In this document: positions 21,725 to 30,235 of the stretch, in pieces
Layout of the letters: each line of letters begins with the position of its first letter
Numbering within the stretch: the first letter of the stretch is position 1
From: Porphyromonadaceae bacterium
Lineage (GTDB): Bacteria; Bacteroidota; Bacteroidia; Bacteroidales; Porphyromonadaceae
Length of the DNA stretch: 34,069 bases
Direction of reading: 5' to 3'
Assembly (NCBI GenBank): GCA_030528445.1
Contig: JAUMYV010000020.1
Location: forward strand, 1 to 34,069
Program-made: the position numbers and the translations under genes
The notes under the pieces: model-generated
What the model was told of the DNA's origin: nothing
The model's database searches: none
Seen by the model: only the letters and a program-made list of their open reading frames with translations

Positions 21725-24700
21725 TAGGGAGTATAACAATCAAGAGCCGTGTGGGGGCAGTGCTTTTGTCCCCCGTGCTGCATGATGAGAGCCTCTACCA
21801 GCGCAGGATCATGGGGGAGCATTCTTTGCGCCTGCGTTTTTCGTGGGACAGGCTTGTTATCCTGCCCTATGGTGCTTATGTCGAATACAACGGATCTAGA
21901 TATACACTCTTCGCTGGCTACAGTCCCAAGCAGTCGAACGGGTACTACGAGTACGATGTAGCCTTTGAGGCCGAGGAGATGGCACTGCGCAACTATGTAT
22001 GTCTGTACCTATCTGGTAGGGCAATGGAGGCCAATTGGACGCTCACGGGCAATATCGAACAGTTCGCCACGGAGATACAGAGCAACCTAGGGCGTATCTA
22101 CCCAACGAACACGCCTAGCGTCGTTGTCGAGGGGGTAGACAAGGTAGTCGTCAAGAGCCTTACCCTAGAGGGCGTATATCTGTTCGATGCATTGACCAAG
22201 GTGGCGGAGCTGTTCGAGTGCGAGTGGTGGCGCGATGGCAATCGCTACATACTAGGGAGAATGCCCGATGGCGAGGTGCGGACAATTAGGCTCAACGAGA
22301 TAGGGGGCAGTTTTGCTCCAACGGGCGACCCTATCCCCGTGATCAGTAGGCTATATGCTTTCGGGGACACCAAGAACCTGCCTGCTAACTATCGCACATC
22401 TGGCGGTGCTATTAGCCGTATAGGGGAGAGGAGACTGCGCCTACCCGAGGGTAAGTCGTACATCAATGGAGCGCAGGATGGCAAGGACTTCGTGAAGATC
22501 TTCGACGAGGTATACCCCAAGTACGAGGGGACGATTACTGCCGTCAGCTATAGGGGCGGAGACTCTGGGCGGATATACAAGATCAGCGACAGCAACCTTA
22601 GCATACAACCCACCTACATACTAGAGAGGCAGACACTCAAGGCTACGTTCAGTAGCGGCTCTCTCAACGGCATGGAGTTCGGCCTCTCTATCGTCGATGG
22701 GGGCTACGAGATCGTGCCCAACGAGCAATATGGAGCGATGTTGCCAAATGAGACTATTGCACCAAAGGTGGGTGATAAGTATGTACCTCACGGGTTTGAT
22801 ATATCGCTCGTGTCGGACGAATACATAAGCAGGGCAGAGGAAGAGCTGGATCGTGTCGCCACGGATTGGCTAAGGAAGAACAACCAAGACCTTAGGGATG
22901 TGGATCTCGTAACGAACCCCGTATATTGCTATGAGCATAGTATTAGCCTTGCCCTTGGCGAGCGAGTTATCCTAGCCGACGCCACGCCCAACGGAGATAA
23001 GGCAGGGCGCATTACTCGCATAGAATACCCACTTAGCCTGCCCACACAGATGTCTTGCATCGTGGGTAATAGCAAGCCCTACGGGTTGCTCGAGCGCATG
23101 CAGGGCGAGGCAGAGAAACATGGCAACAAGGCTAAGGAGTACGCCAAGAAGAGGCAGGAGGAGGCGCACCGCTATACAGATCGAAGGTGGCAGGACGCCA
23201 TTAGGGCTGGGGAAGCCATAGAGCGAGGTCTATTGAAGAAGTTCTCTGGGAAAATAGACCCCGTCCTAGTGCGCACGATGCAACTTATCGCCGGGGACGA
23301 GAGCCTACAATTTGTCTTCGTCAATAGCGAGAGGGCTGATGCGCAGCAGGTTAGCCCTACCATCAACTACAGACCTGAGTCCAAGACCATAGGGGCAGCA
23401 AAGAGCTATCTCAAGCACATGACACTTGGGATCAAGAGCATTAGCACGGATAGTGGGCATACGACCTATAAGCGATGGACTATAGGGCGATGGGTTAGTC
23501 CTCGAATTGATTATCCCGATCGTGAATACTTCCTCTACGCCAAGGTAGCAAAAGAGGGAGCTTCTGGGGTATTCCGATTGAGCGCAGATCCCATTGACAT
23601 AGATAGCGAGGCGGGATACTATCATCTACTTGTTGGCGTGCTATCCGTGGAGCGAGAGGGCGATAGGTCGTTCACTCCCCTCTACGGCTTTTCCGAGCTC
23701 CTGCCGGGGCGTATCACGACAGACCGCATCGTCTCTCAAGACGGGCTAACGTACTTTGACCTCGTTAAGGGCGAGATAGGCGGGAGGATAGTCTTTGGCA
23801 ACAACGAGCCTCTCGAGGAGAAAATCCGAGAGCTTGAGAATACGAGCCGATCGCAACGTCAGCATATCCGCTACTCACCCTACCCCAACGGACGTGAATA
23901 CGGAGAGCCGAACGGCGCGCCACGCATGCACACGACACCCCAAGACAGCTCCTATATGGGCATCCTCATATCCTACGACGATGCCGCCTCGAGCAACCCA
24001 GACGACTACACATGGTTGCTGTTCAAGGGGCGTGATGGTGCAAATGGAACTCCTGGGCGTGATGGATTACCGGGTAGAGATGGCGAGGACGGAGTAGGCA
24101 TCAAGGGCGATGATGGCGTAGGGGTAGAAAGCGTGCGCCCTCAATACCAAGTACTATCTCGACCCGATGTATCTACGGTCGTCGAAAGCAGGTGGGCAGA
24201 CGACTACCCTAGATGGGTTGAGGAGAGATACCTTGCCGTGCGCATATGCGTGCGGTATACCGATGGTAGTGTCAAGTATAGCACGCCTTATATCTCCAAC
24301 GAGTGGGAGGCTCTATCCGAGGTCAGAGAGCTAGACCATATCAAGCGTGCCATCAAGGGCAAGACAATGGTCGAGGGCGGGCTGATGATTACTCGAATGG
24401 TCGGAGTAGCCAGCAATGACGAGTACATCAAAGACCCCACGGACAAGGGAAAGAAGTCCGTTACTGCCTATATCAATGGAGATAGCAACCATATCGCTAC
24501 GGATAGCTATGCCATAGACCGAGCCTCAGTAGCCAGGCATATAGCTTTTGCGGCTGGCGTTACAGGCTTCGGGACAAGCGCAGAGCGTCGCACGGTAGAG
24601 ATAGACCACTTGGGCAACGCGCGCTTCGGGAGTTTCGCCATAGAGCGAGACGAGGGTGGCGAGAGCGTCGCATACTTCCTTGACCCGAAGAACCCAGCCT

Positions 24701-25740
24701 ACAATACCCCACTACTACGTGTTGGCGGTGGACAGCTACCACTGCAAGACCTCATCAGCTCGTCGGGGCATAGGGATAGTACGTATATCCGCAGGGGTAC
24801 TAGTCGCACAATCAATATGTCCATGGGCATTCAGGCGGTGACACAGATATCGGAAGAGATGCAAGCGCAGGGATGGATTGCTATCCGAGATGGGGCGACC
24901 TTGGAGATCAAGGGGGATTTACACCTCCAAGTAACCATAAGCGACTACTTCGGCACTTGTATTGATGGCAGTGATGATCGAGATTGCTTAACTCCTAAGG
25001 TCATAGTGTCTGCCGATATGGTTATTGGGCAGACGACTGTCCACGTGATGAACAAGATATATGACTACGATGGGAGCAGGGTGTACGAGAGCAAAACGTA
25101 TAGCCTTAATCGCAAGTTAATAGGACTACCATCGTCTAACTACGAGGCGCCAAAGCTCATTGTCAAGGCGCAGATATATCGGTTCAAGCCAGCTAGCCAA
25201 AGCGATGCCAATCTAAACCTACAGGTTGTCGCCACGGCAACAAACTCTAGCAACTCCTACGGCGGTGTCGACATCAAGACCTATACGACGAACGACGTCA
25301 AGCAGTCGGTGCTATCGAGCAACGGCCTTAGCTTCTTTTGGGGTCGGAATAGATTCCTATACGTCTCCAACCGCCCTAACGACCCAGTACTATCGGTGCG
25401 TGGCAAGACAGACATCTACGGAGTGTTGGCGCATGGTGTGGTAGAGGCTAACGTAGGCAACGCGGCCTATAGGTGCGTGCGGTATGGTGGCTGCTATGTA
25501 AGTGCGGACGGAACAGCTCCAAGTGTTGGAGCTCCTCGACTAGGAACGGCCGAGGTAGAGCACAATGTGGGGCACACTAACTACTGCGTGTCTATCGTGC
25601 CACTGGGAGAGGCTCGAGTGTCGTTTTCGGTATCCGCAACGCAAGACAGATCGTTCAAAGTGCACTTTTGGAACGAGTTAGGACAGCTCGTGCGTGTGCC
25701 GTTTATGTACACGATACTCGGGAATAATTACTCAGAATAA
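21721..25740 (+). CDS. Large tail-tip/baseplate hub protein with collagen-like segment
   Basis: This 1339-residue protein begins with a tail-associated hub-like region (to about 480): FSWDRLVILPYGAYVEYNGS, FAGYSPKQSNGYYEYDVAFE and VYLFDALTKVAELFECEWWR, a common Bacteroidetes tail-tip pattern. A helical Lys/Glu stretch follows near 460-500. Residues 770-793 are eight uninterrupted collagen-type Gly-x-y triplets, preceded by a PNG/DDYTWLLFKG beta segment. The C-terminal ~500 residues are beta-rich and may reach the receptor or peptidoglycan. I see no clear peptidase motif. It probably anchors fibres and opens the tail upon receptor contact. Confidence 0.82.
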   Translation: MIGSITIKSRVGAVLLSPVLHDESLYQRRIMGEHSLRLRFSWDRLVILPYGAYVEYNGSRYTLFAGYSPKQSNGYYEYDVAFEAEEMALRNYVCLYLSGRAMEANWTLTGNIEQFATEIQSNLGRIYPTNTPSVVVEGVDKVVVKSLTLEGVYLFDALTKVAELFECEWWRDGNRYILGRMPDGEVRTIRLNEIGGSFAPTGDPIPVISRLYAFGDTKNLPANYRTSGGAISRIGERRLRLPEGKSYINGAQDGKDFVKIFDEVYPKYEGTITAVSYRGGDSGRIYKISDSNLSIQPTYILERQTLKATFSSGSLNGMEFGLSIVDGGYEIVPNEQYGAMLPNETIAPKVGDKYVPHGFDISLVSDEYISRAEEELDRVATDWLRKNNQDLRDVDLVTNPVYCYEHSISLALGERVILADATPNGDKAGRITRIEYPLSLPTQMSCIVGNSKPYGLLERMQGEAEKHGNKAKEYAKKRQEEAHRYTDRRWQDAIRAGEAIERGLLKKFSGKIDPVLVRTMQLIAGDESLQFVFVNSERADAQQVSPTINYRPESKTIGAAKSYLKHMTLGIKSISTDSGHTTYKRWTIGRWVSPRIDYPDREYFLYAKVAKEGASGVFRLSADPIDIDSEAGYYHLLVGVLSVEREGDRSFTPLYGFSELLPGRITTDRIVSQDGLTYFDLVKGEIGGRIVFGNNEPLEEKIRELENTSRSQRQHIRYSPYPNGREYGEPNGAPRMHTTPQDSSYMGILISYDDAASSNPDDYTWLLFKGRDGANGTPGRDGLPGRDGEDGVGIKGDDGVGVESVRPQYQVLSRPDVSTVVESRWADDYPRWVEERYLAVRICVRYTDGSVKYSTPYISNEWEALSEVRELDHIKRAIKGKTMVEGGLMITRMVGVASNDEYIKDPTDKGKKSVTAYINGDSNHIATDSYAIDRASVARHIAFAAGVTGFGTSAERRTVEIDHLGNARFGSFAIERDEGGESVAYFLDPKNPAYNTPLLRVGGGQLPLQDLISSSGHRDSTYIRRGTSRTINMSMGIQAVTQISEEMQAQGWIAIRDGATLEIKGDLHLQVTISDYFGTCIDGSDDRDCLTPKVIVSADMVIGQTTVHVMNKIYDYDGSRVYESKTYSLNRKLIGLPSSNYEAPKLIVKAQIYRFKPASQSDANLNLQVVATATNSSNSYGGVDIKTYTTNDVKQSVLSSNGLSFFWGRNRFLYVSNRPNDPVLSVRGKTDIYGVLAHGVVEANVGNAAYRCVRYGGCYVSADGTAPSVGAPRLGTAEVEHNVGHTNYCVSIVPLGEARVSFSVSATQDRSFKVHFWNELGQLVRVPFMYTILGNNYSE
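24028..24099 (+). repeat. Collagen-like Gly-x-y repeat region in the tail-tip gene
   Basis: Eight consecutive triplets (GRD GAN GTP GRD GLP GRD GED GVG) encode residues 770-793 of the tail-tip protein. GRDG recurs three times at protein and DNA level. Such segments form triple helices that hold phage fibre trimers together. They are recombination hot spots that let the receptor-binding end be exchanged. Confidence 0.85.
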
Positions 25741-25763
25741 ACTATTTACTAACCAAAATTCAA

Positions 25764-26234
25764 ATGACAGAAACAGATTTCTTGATGCTCCTTACTCAGG
25801 ATGCGAAACGAGCCGCCATCGTGCTGGCTATTGTGTGGTCGGCCGTGCTTATCGCTATGACGATTGACTTCGTCGCTGGTGTGCGCAAGGCCAAGCGTGC
25901 GGGCATAGCTCGTACCTCTTACGGATTCCGCAGGAGTGTGAACAAGTTCTGCCGCTATGGTACGGCTATGCTCTTCGCCCTGCTCGGGGATGTGATTATG
26001 ATTGTCGGGACACTCTATGGCGTGCCCTACGCCTCGGTCGTGTGCGCTATCCTCCTCTGCATCATAGAGGGGCGTAGCTGGTTCGAGAAGCTTGAGGAGA
26101 AAGAGCGGGCTAGGCTTATAGACAACCTCGAAGCAGCTACAGAGGCGGTAATAGATAGAGACCCAAGCAGGATAGTAGAGGAGCTTCGGGAATCGCACGA
26201 ACACGCCAAAGAACATGATTATGGAAAAGAGTAA
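25764..26234 (+). CDS. Holin (Bacteroidetes phage holin family)
   Basis: This 156-residue membrane protein has helices near residues 17-40 (AAIVLAIVWSAVLIAMTIDF) and a long or double one near 69-100 (MLFALLGDVIMIVGTLYGVP, then YASVVCAILLC). Between them is a basic loop, and a long charged cytoplasmic tail follows (SWFEKLEEKERARLIDNLEA). The layout and its place before the M15 peptidase identify the inner-membrane pore former that times lysis. It overlaps the endolysin start by 20 bases. Confidence 0.82.
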   Translation: MTETDFLMLLTQDAKRAAIVLAIVWSAVLIAMTIDFVAGVRKAKRAGIARTSYGFRRSVNKFCRYGTAMLFALLGDVIMIVGTLYGVPYASVVCAILLCIIEGRSWFEKLEEKERARLIDNLEAATEAVIDRDPSRIVEELRESHEHAKEHDYGKE

Positions 26235-26646
26235 AATCAACCTCAAGTATTACACCGTCAGCGAGCTTATCCGCTCGTCTGCGGCACAGAGGCACAGCAT
26301 TAGCAACGTGCCAGAGAGTGACGATGTATGGCGCAACCTGCAGAGGCTGGGAGAGCGCGTGCTGGATCCAGCTCGTGAGCGTCTGGGGATGCCTATCGTG
26401 GTTAATAGCGGCTACCGCTCCGAGCGTGTCAACCGCCTTGTGGGTGGGGCTAGGCACAGCCAGCACACCAAGGGACAGGCAGCCGACATCACGTGTAAGG
26501 ATAACGATGCGCTCCTGCTGGTGCTCCAGCAGATGGAGTACGACCAGCTCATCAAGTACCTAGACCGATACGGACGTATCCGCTGGATACACGTCAGCTA
26601 TCGGGAGTCGGGCAACCGACGTCAGCAGCTGACCAAGCCCGTATAA
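26215..26646 (+). CDS. Endolysin, M15-family (D-Ala-D-Ala carboxypeptidase-like) peptidase
   Basis: This 143-residue enzyme should cleave peptide links in peptidoglycan using zinc. The M15 motif is present: VNSGYRSERVNRLVGGARHS, then QHTKGQAADI (the H-x-x-G-x-A-x-D zinc motif), and RIRWIHVSYR, whose His is the third zinc ligand. The length is typical of a single catalytic domain and no signal peptide is present, so it depends on the holin. The start could be 26215 or the ATG at 26221 (MEKSK). Confidence 0.9.
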   Translation: MIMEKSKINLKYYTVSELIRSSAAQRHSISNVPESDDVWRNLQRLGERVLDPARERLGMPIVVNSGYRSERVNRLVGGARHSQHTKGQAADITCKDNDALLLVLQQMEYDQLIKYLDRYGRIRWIHVSYRESGNRRQQLTKPV

Positions 26647-26649
26647 GAC

Positions 26650-26684
26650 ACGAGGGGATATGCTCTCGCACGTCCCCTCGTTTT
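26650..26684 (+). terminator. Intrinsic terminator after the endolysin
   Basis: ACGAGGGGA (26650-26658) pairs with TCCCCTCGT (26673-26681) around a 14-base loop and is followed by TTTTGTT. It lies 3 bases beyond the endolysin stop. The fibre and spanin genes downstream therefore depend on read-through or on an unseen promoter between 26687 and 26730. Confidence 0.8.
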
Positions 26685-26730
26685 GTTAACCTTAAATCTA
26701 ATACCATGAAAAACACACGTAACAAAGGTA

Positions 26731-29559
26731 ATGAATAATGACAAGATGAGCAATAGTATAATCAGAGTACCCAAGGGCAACGACTGGCATATCCAGCTAC
26801 TCGTATCCGAGGCGGGTAGCGACCAGCATATCGACCTACACGATGTATCCGACCTCAAGGTCGAGCTTATCCATCAGCGTTGCGGTAGGGCTATCACTCC
26901 GCCCTACTCTATCGGCGTGTCGGGTGCCCTACAGATAGAGCTCGAGGCGCACCAGCAGGAGCTCGGGGTGTACGACGCACGCATCTCGTTTACCCGCCCG
27001 AGCCATAAGTACGCAGACGGGGCGGAGCATCGCACTATCTCCATCCCCGATGCCGTCAAGGTCGTACACTCGCACGAGGGCGGCGATAAGGGCGTGACCA
27101 TCACTGCCCAGATGGCCTCTATAGCCAAGGGCGACAAGGGAGACCCAGGCGACCCCACCGAGCTGCTTGACGAGCTGAGCCGTCAGCAGTCAGCACGTAT
27201 GGACGAGATAGCCACCGCCCAGAGTGTGAGCCTGACGAGTATAGGAGCACGTCTGTCAGATGAGCAGCGCACCGCCCTCGAGGGACTAGCAGAGCGTATG
27301 AGCCGTGAGCAGTCTGGACAGATAGCCCAGCAGACAGAGAGATTGAGCGCCGAGCAGACGTCGGGGCTACAGACCATCAGCGACCGCCTCTCATCCGAGC
27401 AGGCCGAGACGCTCCACCGACAGGGGCAGGAGCGAGCCACGGCGCAAGCAGAGGCTCTGCAGGCTCTTGATGAGCAGGTCAATCGCAAGTATGACACCGC
27501 CCTAGAGGCTATCCCTGCCAAGGTCACGGACGAGGTCGGGCGACTGATGCCAGATGCTGTTAGTGGTCGTATCGGCGGTGAGGTGCAGGCGCAGCTATCC
27601 GATGTCGTCGCACAACAGATACCAGAGCAGGTGGAGGAGCAACTGCCAGCACAGGTAGACAGCAGGCTACCAGACCTCGTAGATGGCCGTCTGCCAGATG
27701 TCGCAGATAACAAGCTACCAGCTGTCATAGATGCCAAGCTGCCACCTCTCGTCGATGAGCGCATCTCAGGAGCGGTCCAGGAGGCTATGCCTAACCAGCT
27801 CACTACAGCCCTACCGCCCGTAGTGCGAGCAGAGCTGCCCTCAGCTATCCGAGGCGAGCTCCCCGCTCTCGTCCGCCCAGCCGTGCAGCCCGCGGTGGAG
27901 CAGGTGATGACGACAGACCTCGCTGCGAGAGTGGCGCAGGGGCTACAGATCGGGACGCGCAACCTTGTGCTGAGGTCTGATAAGCAACCACCTAGACTTA
28001 CTCCGACATACGCTGTGGCCTTATTTCGCATAAGTAAGCCGTGGGTCGCCTTGGCCGATTATATGCTATCAGCGTGTATCTCCATCAAGTCCGATAATCC
28101 AGATCCCCAGTACTATGTGTATAGTAATTTGGGGTATAGATCCGTAACGCCTCTTACGAGAGGCACGCATATCGTGGGTGATAATGGATGGACAACATCA
28201 ATATATAGAGGTGTCAAGATGTACATAGATCCTCGTGCCGTCAGAGAGGGGGAGCAGTATAACCTCAACCTATACTGCTACACATATAACGGATCCAGAG
28301 AGTACGAGACCAAAGTCCACTGGATCAAGCTAGAGGAGGGGACTGTGGCTACGGAGTGGACGCCCGCCCCAGAGGACGCCTACGCCACTCTATGCGAGGA
28401 GCGACTAGTCGCCCTATCGCAGGCTCGTGCTCATCTCTGGGCACAGTATGGTAAGATTACCCCCAACTCGGCTCTATCGTCTGAGACGCAGACCGCCGTC
28501 CGGAGGCTATGGACTAACTACGACGGAGCATACAATCGCCTACGTAAGGCACTCCAAGGTGTAGTCTCTCAGCCCTCCGAGCAGGCGTATACAGCCCTAT
28601 CTGGTCTGTCCGATCAGTACCAGACCGCCGCGTCCGATCTGCAGGCTGGTATGACGGAGGCTATGCTGTCTCTATCTCCAGCAGGCCGGATAGACTACGA
28701 CACGCTCGCTCAATCCATCACAGGCTCTATCGCCCTCGATAGCGAGAGCCGACTGACCATAGGCGGACAGGCCGTCGGGGAGAGCCTCAAGGGGGCGGAT
28801 GGGCGAGATGCAGAGCCGTGGGATAGCTTATTTAGCCTCGCCACGGAAAAAGACCTTGCGTTGCCCGACAAGGTGTGGTATAAGCTCGGCACGGTAGACT
28901 TAGACGGAGCTGTAGATTTTATTGATGCTGGGGAGAATGGTAGTGGTTTTTCGGCTGCTCCTGAGTCGGGTATGCCGTATATGTCGTCAGGTTCGGTTAA
29001 TAGTCTTAAGCCTGATTACAATGATGATATAACTCAGATATATCGTATCCCGATACGCAGTTTTTTGGGGTCAGGACGTCGGTTTTTGAGGGTAGTCAAG
29101 ACCTCCTACTACTCAGAGTCCCCTAAGCTCCGAATCTATGCTAGGTCTATCAGACGCAACTCGGATAACTACCCAGAGGGGTGGTCACATAAAAGTGGAG
29201 ACATGGTAGCCTATATGGATGTGACAGGGCTTACAGACGAGTATGTCTATGTCATCATGGCTAACTCCAGGCATAGGACATGGTTGTCTCGTGTAGATGT
29301 ATGGACAGATACCCCTATCAAGATCGAGTACTACGGCACGTGGCTTGCAAAACCTAAGTCGCCCAAGCGAGCGCAGCACTACCTGTGCTCCAATATCGCT
29401 GTCCGAGCAGGAGCCAGCTATCCAATAGCCCTCTACTACACGGGGCATAAGTGGGTCACGGCTTGGGGAGCGACTATACAGGGAGAGACGACCGAGGAGG
29501 CACAGCAGGCGTTTAATGTGGCGGTGCAGGCACTAAAATCTATACTGTCCGATGCTTAG
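26731..29559 (+). CDS. Tail fibre/receptor-binding protein with two kinds of tandem repeats
   Basis: This 942-residue protein starts with a ~145-residue BppU-like attachment domain (IIRVPKGNDWHIQLLVSEAG, then KGVTITAQMASIAKGDKGDP). A coiled-coil shaft of five 15-residue repeats occupies 173-247, then about twelve octapeptide repeats at 295-390. A carbohydrate-binding-module-like beta domain (about 408-545) ends in HWIKLEEGTVATEWTPAPED. A helical connector and a C-terminal beta region complete it; the latter ends with HYLCSNIAVRAGASYPIALY. It is probably a trimeric fibre that selects the host surface sugar or protein. The start at 26731 overlaps a 10-codon frame (26706-26738); an alternative ATG is at 26746. 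Confidence 0.85.
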   Translation: MNNDKMSNSIIRVPKGNDWHIQLLVSEAGSDQHIDLHDVSDLKVELIHQRCGRAITPPYSIGVSGALQIELEAHQQELGVYDARISFTRPSHKYADGAEHRTISIPDAVKVVHSHEGGDKGVTITAQMASIAKGDKGDPGDPTELLDELSRQQSARMDEIATAQSVSLTSIGARLSDEQRTALEGLAERMSREQSGQIAQQTERLSAEQTSGLQTISDRLSSEQAETLHRQGQERATAQAEALQALDEQVNRKYDTALEAIPAKVTDEVGRLMPDAVSGRIGGEVQAQLSDVVAQQIPEQVEEQLPAQVDSRLPDLVDGRLPDVADNKLPAVIDAKLPPLVDERISGAVQEAMPNQLTTALPPVVRAELPSAIRGELPALVRPAVQPAVEQVMTTDLAARVAQGLQIGTRNLVLRSDKQPPRLTPTYAVALFRISKPWVALADYMLSACISIKSDNPDPQYYVYSNLGYRSVTPLTRGTHIVGDNGWTTSIYRGVKMYIDPRAVREGEQYNLNLYCYTYNGSREYETKVHWIKLEEGTVATEWTPAPEDAYATLCEERLVALSQARAHLWAQYGKITPNSALSSETQTAVRRLWTNYDGAYNRLRKALQGVVSQPSEQAYTALSGLSDQYQTAASDLQAGMTEAMLSLSPAGRIDYDTLAQSITGSIALDSESRLTIGGQAVGESLKGADGRDAEPWDSLFSLATEKDLALPDKVWYKLGTVDLDGAVDFIDAGENGSGFSAAPESGMPYMSSGSVNSLKPDYNDDITQIYRIPIRSFLGSGRRFLRVVKTSYYSESPKLRIYARSIRRNSDNYPEGWSHKSGDMVAYMDVTGLTDEYVYVIMANSRHRTWLSRVDVWTDTPIKIEYYGTWLAKPKSPKRAQHYLCSNIAVRAGASYPIALYYTGHKWVTAWGATIQGETTEEAQQAFNVAVQALKSILSDA
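27247..27471 (+). repeat. Five 45-bp (15-residue) coiled-coil repeats in the fibre gene
   Basis: Units start at residues 173, 188, 203, 218 and 233: ARLSDEQRTALEGLA, ERMSREQSGQIAQQT, ERLSAEQTSGLQTIS, DRLSSEQAETLHRQG and QERATAQAEALQALD. The R-(L/M)-S-x-EQ core is kept in the first four and weakens in the fifth. A 15-residue period fits a trimeric coiled coil with regular stutters, as in fibre shafts. Confidence 0.82.
27613..27900 (+). repeat. Twelve 24-bp (octapeptide) repeats x-x-L-P-x-x-V-x in the fibre gene
   Basis: Successive octads from residue 295 are QQIPEQVE, EQLPAQVD, SRLPDLVD, GRLPDVAD, NKLPAVID, AKLPPLVD, ERISGAVQ, EAMPNQLT, TALPPVVR, AELPSAIR, GELPALVR and PAVQPAVE. AQLSDVVA just before fits the same frame. 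Leu at position 3, Pro at 4 and Val/Ile at 7 are the core. Pro every eight residues rules out a plain heptad coiled coil and suggests another repeating fibre fold. Confidence 0.85.
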
Positions 29560-29986
29560 GCTACTCTCCCTCTCCATTGCCCTGCTCCTCGTCGGGTGCA
29601 GGGTCAAGCGTACGAGCCACGAGACGACGACAGAGCAGGCGACACGCACCCTCGAGGTCAGCAGGCTCTCAAGGCTCGCGGAGGTGCGCACCGATGTCGT
29701 GGTGGACTACAGCCGTGCGCATATCATCGAGTACGACACGGCAGGTCGTGTGATGCGTGAGATACGCACAGACGGCTCTAGACGCACCGAGAGTACGACC
29801 AGCACGCAGCAGACGGACAGCGTGCAGGCTGTAGCATCCGAGCGTATGGCGCGCGCGAGCGAGAGCCATACGCATACCGATGCAGAGCCGTCGCTAGGTA
29901 TCCCGTGGTACGCTTGGGCTATCGGTGTCTCACTGTCCGTGCTCGGCATCGCTACCGCTATATACATACGCGCGCGTAGACGGTAG
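29552..29986 (+). CDS. Unimolecular spanin (u-spanin)
   Basis: This 144-residue protein has both membrane anchors expected of a u-spanin. There is an N-terminal lipoprotein signal (MLRLLSLSIALLLVGC, lipobox L-V-G-C with Cys16) and a C-terminal membrane helix (about 115-138, IPWYAWAIGVSLSVLGIATA) ending in basic RARRR inside the cell. Arg at +2 after Cys favours outer-membrane sorting. The ~95-residue polar middle would span the periplasm. Such proteins fuse inner and outer membranes in the last lysis step of Gram-negative hosts. It overlaps the fibre gene by 8 bases and is separated from holin and endolysin by that gene. Confidence 0.8.
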   Translation: MLRLLSLSIALLLVGCRVKRTSHETTTEQATRTLEVSRLSRLAEVRTDVVVDYSRAHIIEYDTAGRVMREIRTDGSRRTESTTSTQQTDSVQAVASERMARASESHTHTDAEPSLGIPWYAWAIGVSLSVLGIATAIYIRARRR

Positions 29987-30010
29987 GCTTATCGCTTGCT
30001 GTTTCTACTC

Positions 30011-30047
30011 ATCGCTCATCGGTTTTACTGATGGGCGATATTTTTTT
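30011..30047 (+). terminator. Intrinsic terminator at the end of the late genes
   Basis: ATCGCTCATC (30011-30020) pairs with GATGGGCGAT (30030-30039), 10 bp with one G-T pair around a 9-base loop, followed by A and seven T. It lies 25 bases after the spanin stop and closes the late operon. Confidence 0.9.
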
Positions 30048-30132
30048 CTCTCTAGAGTAAAAATTTTTATCGCTCAAAACCAATAACTTACTAAAAACAA
30101 ACATACGATACATAAAATAAATTGCATTTTTA

Positions 30133-30164
30133 TTTGTGTAATTCAAAAAGACGTATTACCTTTG
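30133..30164 (+). promoter_or_regulatory. Bacteroidota-type promoter of the right-arm unit
   Basis: TTTG (30133-30136), a 20-base spacer and TACCTTTG (30157-30164) match the -33/-7 consensus at every fixed position. Transcription should start near 30171. The ~65-base leader contains GAGG/CCTC and GGG/CCC segments that can pair (30177-30205). It lies between a strong terminator and the gene at 30236, and would drive the right arm towards the XRE regulator and integrase, plausibly in lysogens. Confidence 0.82.
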
Positions 30165-30235
30165 TCGTAGAAAGATGAGGGAAACGGGCGGCAACCCTAC
30201 CCCTCGTAAAGTAAAACTAAAAAAATAAAAGCAAA

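Noticed and set aside
26706..26738. Ten-codon frame (MKNTRNKGNE) before the fibre gene as a leader peptide
   Set aside because: It overlaps the fibre start, but unlike the leader at 11341 there are no competing RNA folds, so regulation is not supported.
27183..28031. Long antisense reading frame (282 aa) opposite the fibre repeats
   Set aside because: It is a shadow of the repeat-rich, GC-biased fibre coding sequence. Its translation is Ser/Arg/Cys-rich with no domain, and no start signal or neighbour supports it.
26731..29559. Diversity-generating retroelement acting on the fibre C-terminus
   Set aside because: No reverse transcriptase gene and no template copy of any fibre segment was seen in the window; the composition shift at 28915-29095 is better explained by recombination.
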